From positions 124,001 through 188,000 of the forward strand of contig NZ_FOFD01000004.1 in assembly GCF_900110865.1 (NCBI RefSeq): a stretch of DNA of 64,000 nt. Direction: 5' to 3'. Made by a program: the position numbers and the translations under genes. Shown piece after piece: positions 8,693-17,577 of this stretch. Origin of the DNA: Natrinema salaciae (lineage in GTDB: Archaea > Halobacteriota > Halobacteria > Halobacteriales > Natrialbaceae). Position 1 is the first letter of the stretch, and every line of letters starts with the position of its first letter. A model generated the notes under the pieces. That model was not told where the DNA came from, made no database searches, and worked only from the letters and a program-made list of their open reading frames with translations.

Positions 8693-9955
8693 TCACCGGT
8701 CGCTTCGTACCGATTTAGCGGGACCCGTCTCGGTAGTTGCGACGGGAGAAGCGGGCAGTGAGACGAGCACGGCCACGAGAAGGAACAGAACGCCGAGCAG
8801 TCCGATAGCGGTGATCGGCGATGTGGTGTCCGCAGCGTAGCCGGCGAGGGGCATCAGCGGTGCTCGAACGAGCGCATACACCATCGAGGCGCTGCTGAGT
8901 ATCGTTGCCCGGCCGACCGAATCGGCGTGATCGTTCAGATACTGTCCGACGAGCGAATGGTACATCGCGGACGTGCTTTTCACGAGGAAAAACACAGGGA
9001 TCGCAAGGAGTGGAACGAACACCGGAGCGATGAACGCGATGGCGGTGATCGCCGGAACGAGGAGAATCGCCATCCGAAGTCCGACTGTCGACCGAAGCGT
9101 CTCGGTGTGATAGCTGGCAACTGAGGCTACCAGCGCGAATCCTGCATAGATGAGGCCAAGCACTGCCGGTTCGGCCAGTTCGACACCGGCAATCGTGTCT
9201 CCGCCGACGAGTCCGTCGATGAGATCGACGGTAATGGGCTGAATGTACTCGTCGGCCGCCCTCGAGATGCCGAAAAATACCGCAACGTAGACGACGAATA
9301 GCCGCATGCTCGGCTTCGAGAACTCCGTCCGAAGCATCGACAGTGAAGCAGCGATCCCGACGGTATCCGCATCAGTCTCGTCCCTGTACGACTCGTTTTT
9401 CGGCATCGAGAGGACGGCGACGATACCCGAGGTATGCAATATAACCGACGCGATAAACGGATAGGTCGGGTGCACAACGTAGAGGAGTCCGCCGAGTATC
9501 ATCGTCACTGCGGACGCCCACTCGTGAACTGCACCGCCTCGACCTCGAACCTGCGTGAACCGTTCGTCGTCGAACTCCTCCGCGAGCGTCTCGTACAGCC
9601 ACGCGTCGGCCGAGCCGGAGTGAAACGCGAGCGCAACTGACCAAAGCGAATAGAGGAGGACGAATTCGAACAACGCGTCTGCAAGGACGAAGCCCGCGAG
9701 CGAGAGCGACATCGCCGCCATTCCGAACGCGATCGCGTTTCGTCGTCCGACCCGATCCGCGATGTATCCTGTCGGAATTTCGAGGACGACCACGAGAACA
9801 GCCGAAACCGAGCCGAGTAATCCGATCTGCGTGTACGTGAGGTCGTTCCAGCGCAAAAACAGGGTGAAGATGGGCCAGATGAATCCGACTGAGTATGTAA
9901 CCTGAAAAACGTAATATTTGAGGAGTGTCGAGGGTGGAGTCCGCATTCCGAACAT
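8693..9955 (-). CDS. MFS transporter
   Basis: A 420-residue carrier with about twelve hydrophobic helices. The loop GYIADRVGRRN near residue 62 is the classical MFS motif A between helices 2 and 3, followed by a central loop after helix 6. The family as a whole exports drugs or imports small molecules by proton coupling; the substrate here is unknown. The protein starts at ATG 9955 just after an AT-rich stretch (aaataaattcaataaataa-like, 9952-9975 on the plus strand), which is a strong promoter candidate. Its codon use is slightly less GC-biased than that of mutL and mutS, so recent acquisition is possible. Confidence 0.88.
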   Translation of the reverse strand: MFGMRTPPSTLLKYYVFQVTYSVGFIWPIFTLFLRWNDLTYTQIGLLGSVSAVLVVVLEIPTGYIADRVGRRNAIAFGMAAMSLSLAGFVLADALFEFVLLYSLWSVALAFHSGSADAWLYETLAEEFDDERFTQVRGRGGAVHEWASAVTMILGGLLYVVHPTYPFIASVILHTSGIVAVLSMPKNESYRDETDADTVGIAASLSMLRTEFSKPSMRLFVVYVAVFFGISRAADEYIQPITVDLIDGLVGGDTIAGVELAEPAVLGLIYAGFALVASVASYHTETLRSTVGLRMAILLVPAITAIAFIAPVFVPLLAIPVFFLVKSTSAMYHSLVGQYLNDHADSVGRATILSSASMVYALVRAPLMPLAGYAADTTSPITAIGLLGVLFLLVAVLVSLPASPVATTETGPAKSVRSDR

Positions 9956-10187
9956 AAATTCAATAAATAAGATATCTTTCTATAATTGCCCGTAATCCCA
10001 ACCGAGAGGATGGTTTGACGGTCTCCATCTACCGAATATTAGTGGGCATTTCCCACCGTGGCTTGATAATCGTTAATGCCCAGACGAGAGAGGCAACCAC
10101 GTTCAAACATACTTCTTTCAGGTTCTGCATCCGCGACGGGTTCGCTCCGTCGCTCGAGACGTCGTCACCGTCATCGACGAGCACAAC

Positions 10188-10955
10188 GTGACGTTCATCG
10201 CGGGGAGTATCGCCCACGCCGCGTTCATCTCCCTGCTGCCGCTCTTGCTCCTGTTGTTCATCGTCGCGGGCGCGGTCGGCAACGAGTACCTGACCGACCA
10301 GATCGTCTCCGTTGCTCGAGACCACCTCAGTCCCGCCGGCCAGGGTCTCGTATACGAGGCGTTAACCCACGCGTCCAGACGGGCCGGTGCATCGTTGATC
10401 GGTATCGCTTCGCTGCTGTGGGGTATGCTTCGTATCTTTCGCGGCTTGAAAACCGCCTTCGACGAACTGTACGGGGAAGGTGAAGGGGCTCTCTCCGGAA
10501 CGGTCGTCGACGGGATCGTTGCCTTCGTCGTCATCCTGTTCGCCACGATCGGAGTCAGTTTCGCGACGGCGACGCTGGCGACGGTCGATCACCTCGTCGT
10601 CGTGGTAGTGACCCCGCTCGTGCTGTTCTGTGGGCTGATCGTCGCGTTCTTCCCTGTGTACTCCGTCTTTCCGGAGCCGGACATCTCGGTTCGCGAAGCC
10701 TTTCCCGGTGCCGTCATCGCCGCTGCGGGCTGGGTCGTCCTCGAGGTGATCTTCGGCGTTTACGCCGACCTCGTCGACACCGTCGGGACCTTCGATACGT
10801 TCGGTGCGGTCATCCTCCTGCTCATCTGGCTCTACGGCACCTCGTTCGTCCTGCTGGTCGGCGTGGCGGTGAACGTCGTGCTCGGCGAGTCCCATCCGGA
10901 TACGACCCCCGATCCCGGCGACGAACGGGGGTCGGCCGGCTCCGATCGCGGGTGA
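10188..10955 (+). CDS. YihY/BrkB family inner-membrane protein (start uncertain)
   Basis: Integral membrane protein of the YihY/BrkB family with about six helices; the family is often labelled a tRNA-processing enzyme or virulence factor by mistake, and its real function is not established. The hydrophobic pattern and the LLWGMLRIFRGLKTAFDELY segment match the family core. The only usable in-frame start is GTG at 10188, directly at the first helix. Upstream, the same frame stays open to 10077 and reads like the usual cytoplasmic helix (ARDVVTVIDEHN), yet it contains no ATG, GTG or TTG. Either the N-terminus is shortened or the original start was lost. Confidence 0.75.
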   Translation: MTFIAGSIAHAAFISLLPLLLLLFIVAGAVGNEYLTDQIVSVARDHLSPAGQGLVYEALTHASRRAGASLIGIASLLWGMLRIFRGLKTAFDELYGEGEGALSGTVVDGIVAFVVILFATIGVSFATATLATVDHLVVVVVTPLVLFCGLIVAFFPVYSVFPEPDISVREAFPGAVIAAAGWVVLEVIFGVYADLVDTVGTFDTFGAVILLLIWLYGTSFVLLVGVAVNVVLGESHPDTTPDPGDERGSAGSDRG

Positions 10956-11077
10956 CCGACGAGAACGGAGTCGTCCGGTACTGCCCGTGTCAGTCCCGTT
11001 CCGTGGGTCGGCGAAAGCTCTACGGGCCTGGCAGTGGTCGACACCACTGTCGAATTCGGAAACGGAGGGTCCAACGC

Positions 11078-11272
11078 ATGTGCAGCTATACCATCGGCGT
11101 CCCCGACGGGGGAGAACGCGGAATTCGAGTCGAGTGTGACGACCACGGCGAGTGGGAGGAGTTCCAGCCCGGGTATCGGACCGTCACGTTCTACTGCGAG
11201 GGCTGCGGGCTCGAACTCGAAGTCGACCTCCGCGATCCCGCCGACTGGCGCGATCTGGGCGAGCGGTGCTGA
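11078..11272 (+). CDS. Small cysteine-rich (probable zinc-binding) protein
   Basis: A 64-residue protein starting at ATG 11078. An upstream in-frame start at 10952 would add an arginine-rich, non-protein-like stretch and is rejected. Cysteines at about residues 2, 20, 43 and 46 and a histidine at 23 include one CxxC (YCEGCGLEL), so it may hold one zinc ion as a small treble-clef or ribbon. Such mini zinc-ribbon proteins are abundant in haloarchaea and mostly uncharacterised; nucleic-acid or protein binding is the usual guess. It lies between the YihY gene and a convergent pseudogene. Confidence 0.6.
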   Translation: MCSYTIGVPDGGERGIRVECDDHGEWEEFQPGYRTVTFYCEGCGLELEVDLRDPADWRDLGERC

Positions 11273-11300
11273 CACCGTCCTCGCCGCTCGAGAGTGACGG

Positions 11301-11877
11301 TTACCCCTCGCTCTCGTCGGCTTCGGTCGCGCCGGCCTCGCTCTCGTCGGCCAGTTCGGCCGATACCGCTCGAGTCGTCGCTCGAACCTTGTGCATGTAC
11401 TCGGCGAGTTGGGACTCGACGCGCCCTTCGGTCTCGAGATCGATCGTTCCACCCTCGGTTTCGATCAGGAGGGTCGCGGTCTCGACGGCTTCGTAGAGGA
11501 TCGCGTCGAGCTCGTCGGCCGGTGTAGAATCCGGTGAGCGCGCCGTACAGCATGGTGTTGGCCGCCATCTGGACCTTCTCGTCGAACCGGTGTTTCGCGC
11601 TGCTGACGGACTGTCCCGAGTACGTGTCCGTCATGAACGGGACGAGGTCGGGGAGGTTCTCGCCGACCGTTCGCATCGGGACGCCCGTGGGGGTGCGGAA
11701 ATCCTGACAGGCGCGGGCGATCGCCCACTCCCGTGCGGTGAACGTGGTCCTGTCCCTGAGGAACTCGTTTACGCGGTCGTACTCGGCCCCGCGGATTTTC
11801 GTGAATCGCTTCCCGTTCGGATTCCCGGCGTACGTGCTCGCCGATGCGCCGTTGGTTGGTGGAGGTTCGTCGGACAT
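11301..11877 (-). pseudogene. Haloarchaeal conserved protein interrupted by a frameshift (DUF5806-like)
   Basis: The first part, from ATG 11877, encodes an acidic soluble protein containing GAEYDRVNEFLRDRT, FTAREWAIARACQDFRT and NLPDLVPFMTDTY, which I recall from a conserved haloarchaeal family (DUF5806, from memory). At GFYT (bases about 11,517-11,525) the reading frame breaks. The natural continuation, ADELDAILYEAVETATLLI, is in the next frame and runs to a TAA at 11301. One extra G explains it. The unshifted frame runs on as an arginine-rich nonsense tail. This is either a real inactivating +1 mutation or a sequencing error; about 115 plus 70 residues are otherwise intact. Confidence 0.75.
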
Positions 11878-12197
11878 GGTGTGGTTCAGGTGGTCGTCCG
11901 AAGCCCCGCCGCGGGAACGATCCGTGGTGTGCCAGCCGGGGGTAACGTGACACCGCGCGCGAACCACCGCGCCCGCGACGCGAGTGCGTCTCTATAAACG
12001 CGCGAGTCGAAGTTAAGGGGGAGCCAAGCGCGGTGAAAGTGGACGTGGAACGTCGCCCGTGACTGCGCTGCAAACGGCACACGCCGCTCTGTTACGGTGA
12101 TTAACACCGAAGCCGACACCAAAAGCGCAGCGTCACAGCGACGCGTCCGTCCTCGTCGGCCGCCGACAGTTCACCGGAAACGCGGTGTGTCACGACG

Positions 12198-14924
12198 TCA
12201 CTCGGCGGTAGTGGAGTCCTCGAGTCGCTCCTGTAGCTCCTGTACTTTCGAGACGAGTTCGATCGGCGGCGTCGTGTTCACGTCGATCGACTCGAGGTCC
12301 GCCAGGACCGCCTCGGCGTCGGGATCGATCGACTGGCCGTCGGGTTCGGCCCCCGCCGGACCGCCGTCGGTCGACGTCGCCTGTGCCGGCGCGCGGTCCC
12401 GCCCCTGGGTCTGCATCGTCCCGCTCCCCAGGTCGAAGACCGCCTGAACGGGCTCGCTCGAGCCGCCGCCCTTCGCCTCGATGGCCTTCTCCTCGCGCAG
12501 GCGCTCGAGGACGTCTCTCGAGCGGTCGACGACGGGGTCCGGGACGCCGGCGAGATCGGCGACGTGGACGCCGTAGCTGCGGTCCGTCGGACCGTCTCGA
12601 ACGGTCCGGAGGAACGTCACCTCGCCGTCCCGCTCGTCAGCGGCGACGTGGACGTTGGCGACGCGGGGGAGGTTCTCCGCGAGCCCGGTCAGTTCGTGGT
12701 AGTGGGTGGCGAAGAGCGTCTTCGCCCTGACCTCGTTGTGGAGGTACTCCGTCGCGGCCCACGCGATCGAGATGCCGTCGTAGGTCGCGGTGCCCCGCCC
12801 TACCTCGTCGAGGATGACCAGCGACTCTTCCGTCGCGGTGTGGAGGATGTTCGAGAGTTCGCTCATCTCGACCATGAACGTCGAACGCCCCTGCGCGAGT
12901 TCGTCCAGCGCGCCGACGCGAGTGAAGATGCCGTCGACGAGCCCGATTTCGGCCTCCTTCGCCGGGACGAAACTGCCGACCTGGGCCAACAGGACGATAC
13001 AGGCAACCTGTCGCATGTAGGTCGATTTCCCGGACATGTTGGGACCGGTCACGACCAAGAATCCACGATCCTCGTCCAGTCGCACGTCGTTGGGGACGAA
13101 CTCCGTCGTCTGCTCGACGACCGGATGGCGACCCTGCTCGATCTCGAGGCGATCACCCCGGTGCAGTTCCGGCTGGACCCACCGGTTCTCGGCTGCGTGC
13201 GTCGCCAGGCTCGCGAGCGCGTCGATCGTCGCCAGCGCCCGCCCGACGTCCTGCAGCAGTTCGGCCCGCGCCGCGACGTCGTCCCGGAGGGTCGCGAAGA
13301 GTTCGTACTCGAGCTCGCCGCGCCGTTCCTCGAGCCGGAGGATCTCGCGTTCTTTCTCCTCGAGTTCGTCGGTGGTGAACCGCTTCGAGTTCTTGAGCGT
13401 CTTGATCTCCTCGTAGTGATCGGGGACGCCGTCGGCGGCGGACTTGCCGACCTGCACGTAGTAGCCGTCGGTCTTGTTGCGATCGACCGTGACGTGGGAG
13501 AGGCCGTACTGGGCTTTCTCGCGGTCGGCGAGGGTATCGAGCCACTCCATCACTGCCTCGTGGCGCTCGATCACCTCGTCGAGTTCGTCGTCGTAGCCCC
13601 GCCGGAGGAGTTCGCCCTGGGTCACCGTCGAGGGTGGGTCCTCGGCGATCGCCTCCTCGAGCGTCTCGCGCAGTTCCCGCGCGGCCTCCCGATCCGGTCG
13701 GTCGACGATCGCAGACAGCGGGGAGTCGGCCAGTTCCGGATTCGACGCGATCGTCTCGGCCAGCGCCGGGAGGACCGCCAGCGTCTCCCGAACCGCGACC
13801 AGATCTCGCGCATCCGCGCTGCCGTGGGTCGCCTTCGAGGCGAGCCGGGCCAGATCGTACGCGTCGCCGAGCGTCTCCTGCAGCTCGTCGCGAGCGAGCG
13901 CCGCCGTCGAGAGCGCGGCGACGCTCTCCTGACGCCGCTCGAGGGTCTCGAGCGAGCGCCGCGGGCGCTGAAGCCACTCCTTCAGGCAGCGGCCGCCCGC
14001 GCTCGTCGCGGTGTGGTCGATCGTGTCGAACAGCGACCCGTCGCGCTCGCCCTGCATCGTTTCGGTCAGCTCGAGGTTGCGCTGGGTGGTCGCGTCCAGC
14101 GTGACGTGATCGTCGCCGTGGTGGGACTGGATGCGGGTCATCGAGGCGAGCACGCCCGTGCCAGTCTCCTCGACGTAGGAGCGGATCGCGCCGGCCGCCG
14201 CGACGGTCGGCTCGCCGACCGAGAGCCGGTCGACGGTTTCGGCGCCGAACTGCTCGCGAACTGCGTGGGCGGCGCGCTTCGGCGCGAACGCCTCGGTCTC
14301 GTGGAGCGTGAGGGTCGCGTCGACGCGCTCGCGAACCTGCTCGAGGAGGTCGTCGTCGGTCCGCACGTCGGGTCCCGGCAGGACCTCGACCGGATCGAAC
14401 CGGTACAGCTCCGTCAGCGCGTCGTCGACGTCCGCGGCGTCCGCGACGAGGAATCGACCCGTCGTTACGTCCGCGAAGGCGAGGCCGTACGCGCTCTCGG
14501 AGCCGCCCGAACCGCCGCCGTGTCCGCTCCCGTCGACGACCGCCGCGAGGTACTGGGCGTCGGCGTCGCTCGTCTCGAGCAGGGTTCCGGGGGTCACAAC
14601 GCGGACGATTTCTCGCGCGTGTCCGGCGTCGGTCTCGTACTGGTCGGCGACGGCGACGCGGTAGCCGCGCTCGACGAGGGCCTTGAGGTAGGGAGTGAGG
14701 TCGTCGACCGGCACGCCGGCCATGGGGTACGACGAGCCGTGGGACGACTTCTGGGAGACTTTGAGATCGAGTTCGTCGCTGACGGTCTCGGCGTCCTCGC
14801 CGAAGAACTCGTAGAAGTCGCCACACTGCATCGCCAGTAGCTCGGCGTCGGTCCCCTCCTTCAGCGAGAAGAACTCTCCGACGATCCCCGTCGCCTCGGT
14901 CATATTCGGAGACTGTTCTTCCAT
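12198..14924 (-). CDS. mutS: DNA mismatch recognition protein MutS (MutS1 family)
   Basis: MutS binds mispairs and recruits MutL. The N-terminal mismatch-binding domain has GDFYEFF (about residues 36-42), where the Phe and Glu contact the mispair. The clamp, lever and core domains follow, and the C-terminal ABC-type ATPase has Walker A GPNMSGKST near 628, LVILDEVGRGT as Walker B and the ATHYHEL switch. At 908 residues it is full length. The N-terminus MTEATGIVGEFF is what I associate with the second of the two MutS1 paralogues found in many haloarchaea; that assignment is from memory. The start could also be the internal ATG at 14903. A Gly/Asp-rich insertion near residue 130 is typical of halophiles. 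Confidence 0.96.
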   Translation of the reverse strand: MEEQSPNMTEATGIVGEFFSLKEGTDAELLAMQCGDFYEFFGEDAETVSDELDLKVSQKSSHGSSYPMAGVPVDDLTPYLKALVERGYRVAVADQYETDAGHAREIVRVVTPGTLLETSDADAQYLAAVVDGSGHGGGSGGSESAYGLAFADVTTGRFLVADAADVDDALTELYRFDPVEVLPGPDVRTDDDLLEQVRERVDATLTLHETEAFAPKRAAHAVREQFGAETVDRLSVGEPTVAAAGAIRSYVEETGTGVLASMTRIQSHHGDDHVTLDATTQRNLELTETMQGERDGSLFDTIDHTATSAGGRCLKEWLQRPRRSLETLERRQESVAALSTAALARDELQETLGDAYDLARLASKATHGSADARDLVAVRETLAVLPALAETIASNPELADSPLSAIVDRPDREAARELRETLEEAIAEDPPSTVTQGELLRRGYDDELDEVIERHEAVMEWLDTLADREKAQYGLSHVTVDRNKTDGYYVQVGKSAADGVPDHYEEIKTLKNSKRFTTDELEEKEREILRLEERRGELEYELFATLRDDVAARAELLQDVGRALATIDALASLATHAAENRWVQPELHRGDRLEIEQGRHPVVEQTTEFVPNDVRLDEDRGFLVVTGPNMSGKSTYMRQVACIVLLAQVGSFVPAKEAEIGLVDGIFTRVGALDELAQGRSTFMVEMSELSNILHTATEESLVILDEVGRGTATYDGISIAWAATEYLHNEVRAKTLFATHYHELTGLAENLPRVANVHVAADERDGEVTFLRTVRDGPTDRSYGVHVADLAGVPDPVVDRSRDVLERLREEKAIEAKGGGSSEPVQAVFDLGSGTMQTQGRDRAPAQATSTDGGPAGAEPDGQSIDPDAEAVLADLESIDVNTTPPIELVSKVQELQERLEDSTTAE

Positions 14925-15453
14925 CGCAAAAACCCTGCGGGATCCGCGGTGAAAGTGGTTGGGTAGGGGTCGCCTGTCAGGGAGCGTCGCCGCTCGGTAT
15001 CGCGGTCGACAGCGACGACCGACGGGTACGGATGTGCCGTCGGGCTCCGGACGAGCGGTCGGCTACCGGGTGTCGTCGACGGCCTCGAGACCGCGACTCT
15101 CGAGGGAACGACTCGGACTCGTCGGGAAACCGTCGGCCGGAAGCCGACGGCGAATCCATCCGGTGTGTGGTAACAGGCAGGTGGAAGATCGGAATCGATG
15201 GGTGGTGTGCCCGACGTGGAACGATATCCGACCGGTGGCGAGGGGACGGCGATGTCTCGGGATGATCAGACGGTTCGGATTGGCAACGACCGGATCCGTC
15301 CCGCCTCGCCACACAGGCCTTTCGAGGGTTCCGGATATACTTATTCGGCCGTTAAAACGATCACAGGCGCTGAAATGGGGGGTTTTGATTTGGTTCCGTT
15401 CGGCCGGGGACTGCGGCGACCGACCCGCCGAGCGATCCGATCGTGCGACCGAC
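14925..15453. other. Intergenic stretch without a recognisable gene
   Basis: About 530 bases between divergently placed mutS and the tRNA-binding protein stop. Open frames here are arginine- and serine-rich on both strands and lack protein-like composition. There is an AT-rich patch near 15,335-15,375, but no gene begins after it in either direction. It could hold a decayed gene or an unrecognised RNA; I see no hairpin of note. Confidence 0.5.
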
Positions 15454-15777
15454 TCAGTACAACGTCCCGCCCAGCGGCACGTCCTCGTCCGGCGATACCA
15501 GGACGGGATACCCGTCCTCGCTGGGGACGCCGACGGTCAGTGCCTCGGATTTGAAGCCGGCGATCCGCACCGACCCGAGGTTCGTTGCGCACAGCACCTG
15601 GCGACCGATGAGGTCCGGGGCGTCGTAGTGGTATTCCAGTTGGCCGGCGGACTGGATCTCATCGTCGCCGAGGTCGATCCACAGTTTGGTCATCTCCGGC
15701 TTCTCCGCGTCGGGAAACGGTTCGGCGTCGATCACTTCGCCGACCTCGATCTCCACGTCGAACGGGCTCTCGACCAT
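15454..15777 (-). CDS. tRNA-binding domain protein (CsaA-like)
   Basis: A 107-residue protein consisting of a single OB-fold tRNA-binding domain of the type found in CsaA, in the C-terminus of methionyl-tRNA synthetase and in Arc1p/EMAPII. Recognisable stretches are FDVEIEVGEVIDAEPFPDAEK at the start, LCATNLGSVRIAGFKSEAL and VPLGGTL at the end. Stand-alone versions bind tRNA or act as chaperones; the archaeal role is not settled. It is a single-gene unit, with its ATG at 15777 opposite the divergent UspA-like gene. Length and composition are normal for the family, and it is cytoplasmic. Confidence 0.85.
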   Translation of the reverse strand: MVESPFDVEIEVGEVIDAEPFPDAEKPEMTKLWIDLGDDEIQSAGQLEYHYDAPDLIGRQVLCATNLGSVRIAGFKSEALTVGVPSEDGYPVLVSPDEDVPLGGTLY

Positions 15778-15942
15778 GTGCCGCGGTATCGCGGCCAGCG
15801 AGAATTAGCTATCGGTTCTCGGTCCGGTCAACGCCGAGACGTATCGGGGCCGCGCTCCCGGTGCCGCTGGCCGGGTTCGGCGGCCGTCGGCGCTGTCGGC
15901 CACGCGGATTCGCGGCGAGGACGCCCGCGACGCGCCCGCGGG

Positions 15943-15952
15943 GATATATTAC
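15943..15952 (+). promoter_or_regulatory. TATA-like element before the UspA-like gene
   Basis: The ggatatatta motif sits about 35 bases upstream of the ATG at 15986, giving a transcript with a leader of roughly ten bases or less. Confidence 0.5.
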
Positions 15953-15985
15953 GGTGACCGTGGTAGATGGACGGAACCGACAGCC

Positions 15986-16744
15986 ATGGCATCCCCTGAC
16001 GATCACCGCGTGCTGGTACCGGTCGACGTTCTCGAGGGAGAGCCCGTTCCGGGGACGATCGTCGACGCGTTCGCGTCGATTCCGGTCGTCCTGCTCGGCT
16101 ACCACGAGCTCCCCGACCAGACCGGGCCGGACCAGGCCCGCGACCAGTACGGCGACCGCGCGCGCGCCGAACTCGAGGAACTCCGGACGGTGTTCGAAGA
16201 CGCCGGCTGTGACGTCACGTCGCGACTGGCGTTCACTCACGACCGGTTGAAAACGTTCGAACGCGTCGCCGTCGACGGGTCGTGCGACGCCGTCTTGCTG
16301 CTCAATCCGGCACCCGTCCTCGAGACGGTGCTCGTCGCGGTCCGGAGCGACGTCAACGTCGAGCACATCGCCCGCCTTCTCGAGACGGTCCTCACCGACA
16401 CGGACCTCGAGGTGACGCTCTTTCACGTCGCATCGGACGAGGCGGGTCGGGACGCGGGAACGGAACTACTCGAGACGGCGCGCTCGGAACTGGTGGCTGC
16501 GGGGGTCGATGGCGATCGGATCGACAGCACGGTCGTCGTCGACGACTCCGCCACGGACGCTATTCTCGAGGCCGCGGCCGATCACGACCTCCTCGTCGCG
16601 GGCGAGAGCCGCCCGTCGATCCGGCGCTTCGTCTTCCGGGATCGCGCCGAGCGACTGGCTCGGAGGACGATCGATCCGGTCCTCGTGATTCGCGGGGAGT
16701 ACCTCGAGTCGGACGAAGAGACGAGCGGCGGCGAGCCCGACTGA
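15986..16744 (+). CDS. UspA-like universal stress protein (252 residues, two-domain form)
   Basis: Cytoplasmic protein made of two Usp-type alpha/beta halves. The first opens with HRVLVPVDVLEGE and the second carries DHDLLVAGESRPS and PVLVIRGEY, matching the usual C-terminal Usp strand. The nucleotide motif G-2x-G-9x-G(S/T) is not intact, so this is probably a non-ATP-binding member. Its closest relative in the window is the convergent gene at 16,819: both have 252 residues, a QARxQYxDRA helix and an FTHDR segment. These proteins are often partners or regulators of cation and amino-acid carriers, and the APC permease is next door. Confidence 0.8.
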   Translation: MASPDDHRVLVPVDVLEGEPVPGTIVDAFASIPVVLLGYHELPDQTGPDQARDQYGDRARAELEELRTVFEDAGCDVTSRLAFTHDRLKTFERVAVDGSCDAVLLLNPAPVLETVLVAVRSDVNVEHIARLLETVLTDTDLEVTLFHVASDEAGRDAGTELLETARSELVAAGVDGDRIDSTVVVDDSATDAILEAAADHDLLVAGESRPSIRRFVFRDRAERLARRTIDPVLVIRGEYLESDEETSGGEPD

Positions 16745-16818
16745 TACCGTAGCCGGCTCGGCGTCGGTCCCGAAACCGAGCGAAATCACTGTCCTTGAAA
16801 CCGGTCCCTCGGCAACGG

Positions 16819-17577
16819 TCACGAGTTCTCGAGACGCGGTGGTCGGTCGGCGTCCGGCGGTCGATCACCGCGTGCTGCCGTGTCGTCGGCCTCCTCGAGG
16901 GTCCGGACGACGAGCACCGGACCGATGGACTCGGCGGCGACGCGTTCGGCCTCGTCTCCGAAGACGAGCGATCGGAGCGACGGTGCCCGTTCGCCCATGA
17001 CGATCGCGTCGTGGCCGGCTGCGGCCTCGACGAGCGCCTCGGTGGGGGCAGAACTGACCGCGAGTTCGGTTCGTACGTCGATACCGCGCTCGGAGAGGGT
17101 CGCGGCGGCGGCCTCGAGCGATTCCCGGCCGCCCGCTTCGTCGTCCGTCGCGAGAAAGACCGTGAGCACGATCTCGCGGTCGCCGACCAGTTCGGTGACG
17201 AACGAACTGATCCGTTCGACGGCGACGTCGCCCGTCAGCGACACGAGGAGCCGATCGATCGGGCCAGTTACGCCCGCGATGGCGTAGGCGTCCGCCGCCG
17301 TCTCGGCGGCGACGCGATCGATCGTTTGCGCTCGGTCGTGAGTGAACACGAGACGGTGATCGGCGCTCCCACCGGCCGCCTCGAACGCCGCCGCGAGGTC
17401 GACGAGGGCGTCGGTCGCCCTGTCTTCGTACTGGAGTCGCGCCTGGTCCGGCGGCGTCTGCTCGGGCAGGACGTGGTACCCCAGCACGGTCACGTCCATC
17501 GGCTCGAGCAGCGTCGGGAGCCCGGTCGAGACCGATTCGCCCTCGAGTATCGCCAGCGGAACGAGGACGCGGGTCAT
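16819..17577 (-). CDS. UspA-like protein coupled to the amino-acid permease
   Basis: A 252-residue two-half Usp-like protein starting at ATG 17577. Its start overlaps the TAA of the permease gene by one base (TAATG), so the two are translated together. [15 protein letters not shown] at the N-terminus, FTHDRAQTIDRVA in the middle and VLVVRTLEEA near the end are Usp-like. In several prokaryotes APC permeases carry such a domain fused or co-encoded and it is thought to tune transport by ligand binding; here it would be a separate subunit. The convergent gene at 15,986 is a paralogue, which points to an old inverted duplication. Confidence 0.82.
   Translation of the reverse strand: MTRVLVPLAILEGESVSTGLPTLLEPMDVTVLGYHVLPEQTPPDQARLQYEDRATDALVDLAAAFEAAGGSADHRLVFTHDRAQTIDRVAAETAADAYAIAGVTGPIDRLLVSLTGDVAVERISSFVTELVGDREIVLTVFLATDDEAGGRESLEAAAATLSERGIDVRTELAVSSAPTEALVEAAAGHDAIVMGERAPSLRSLVFGDEAERVAAESIGPVLVVRTLEEADDTAARGDRPPDADRPPRLENS

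Noticed and set aside
12564-14840. 758-residue plus-strand frame across mutS
   Set aside because: Antisense shadow of mutS; all MutS motifs are on the minus strand.
14959-15957. 332-residue plus-strand frame in the gap after mutS
   Set aside because: Arginine-rich throughout, overlaps the tRNA-binding gene antisense, and shows no protein-like helices or strands.
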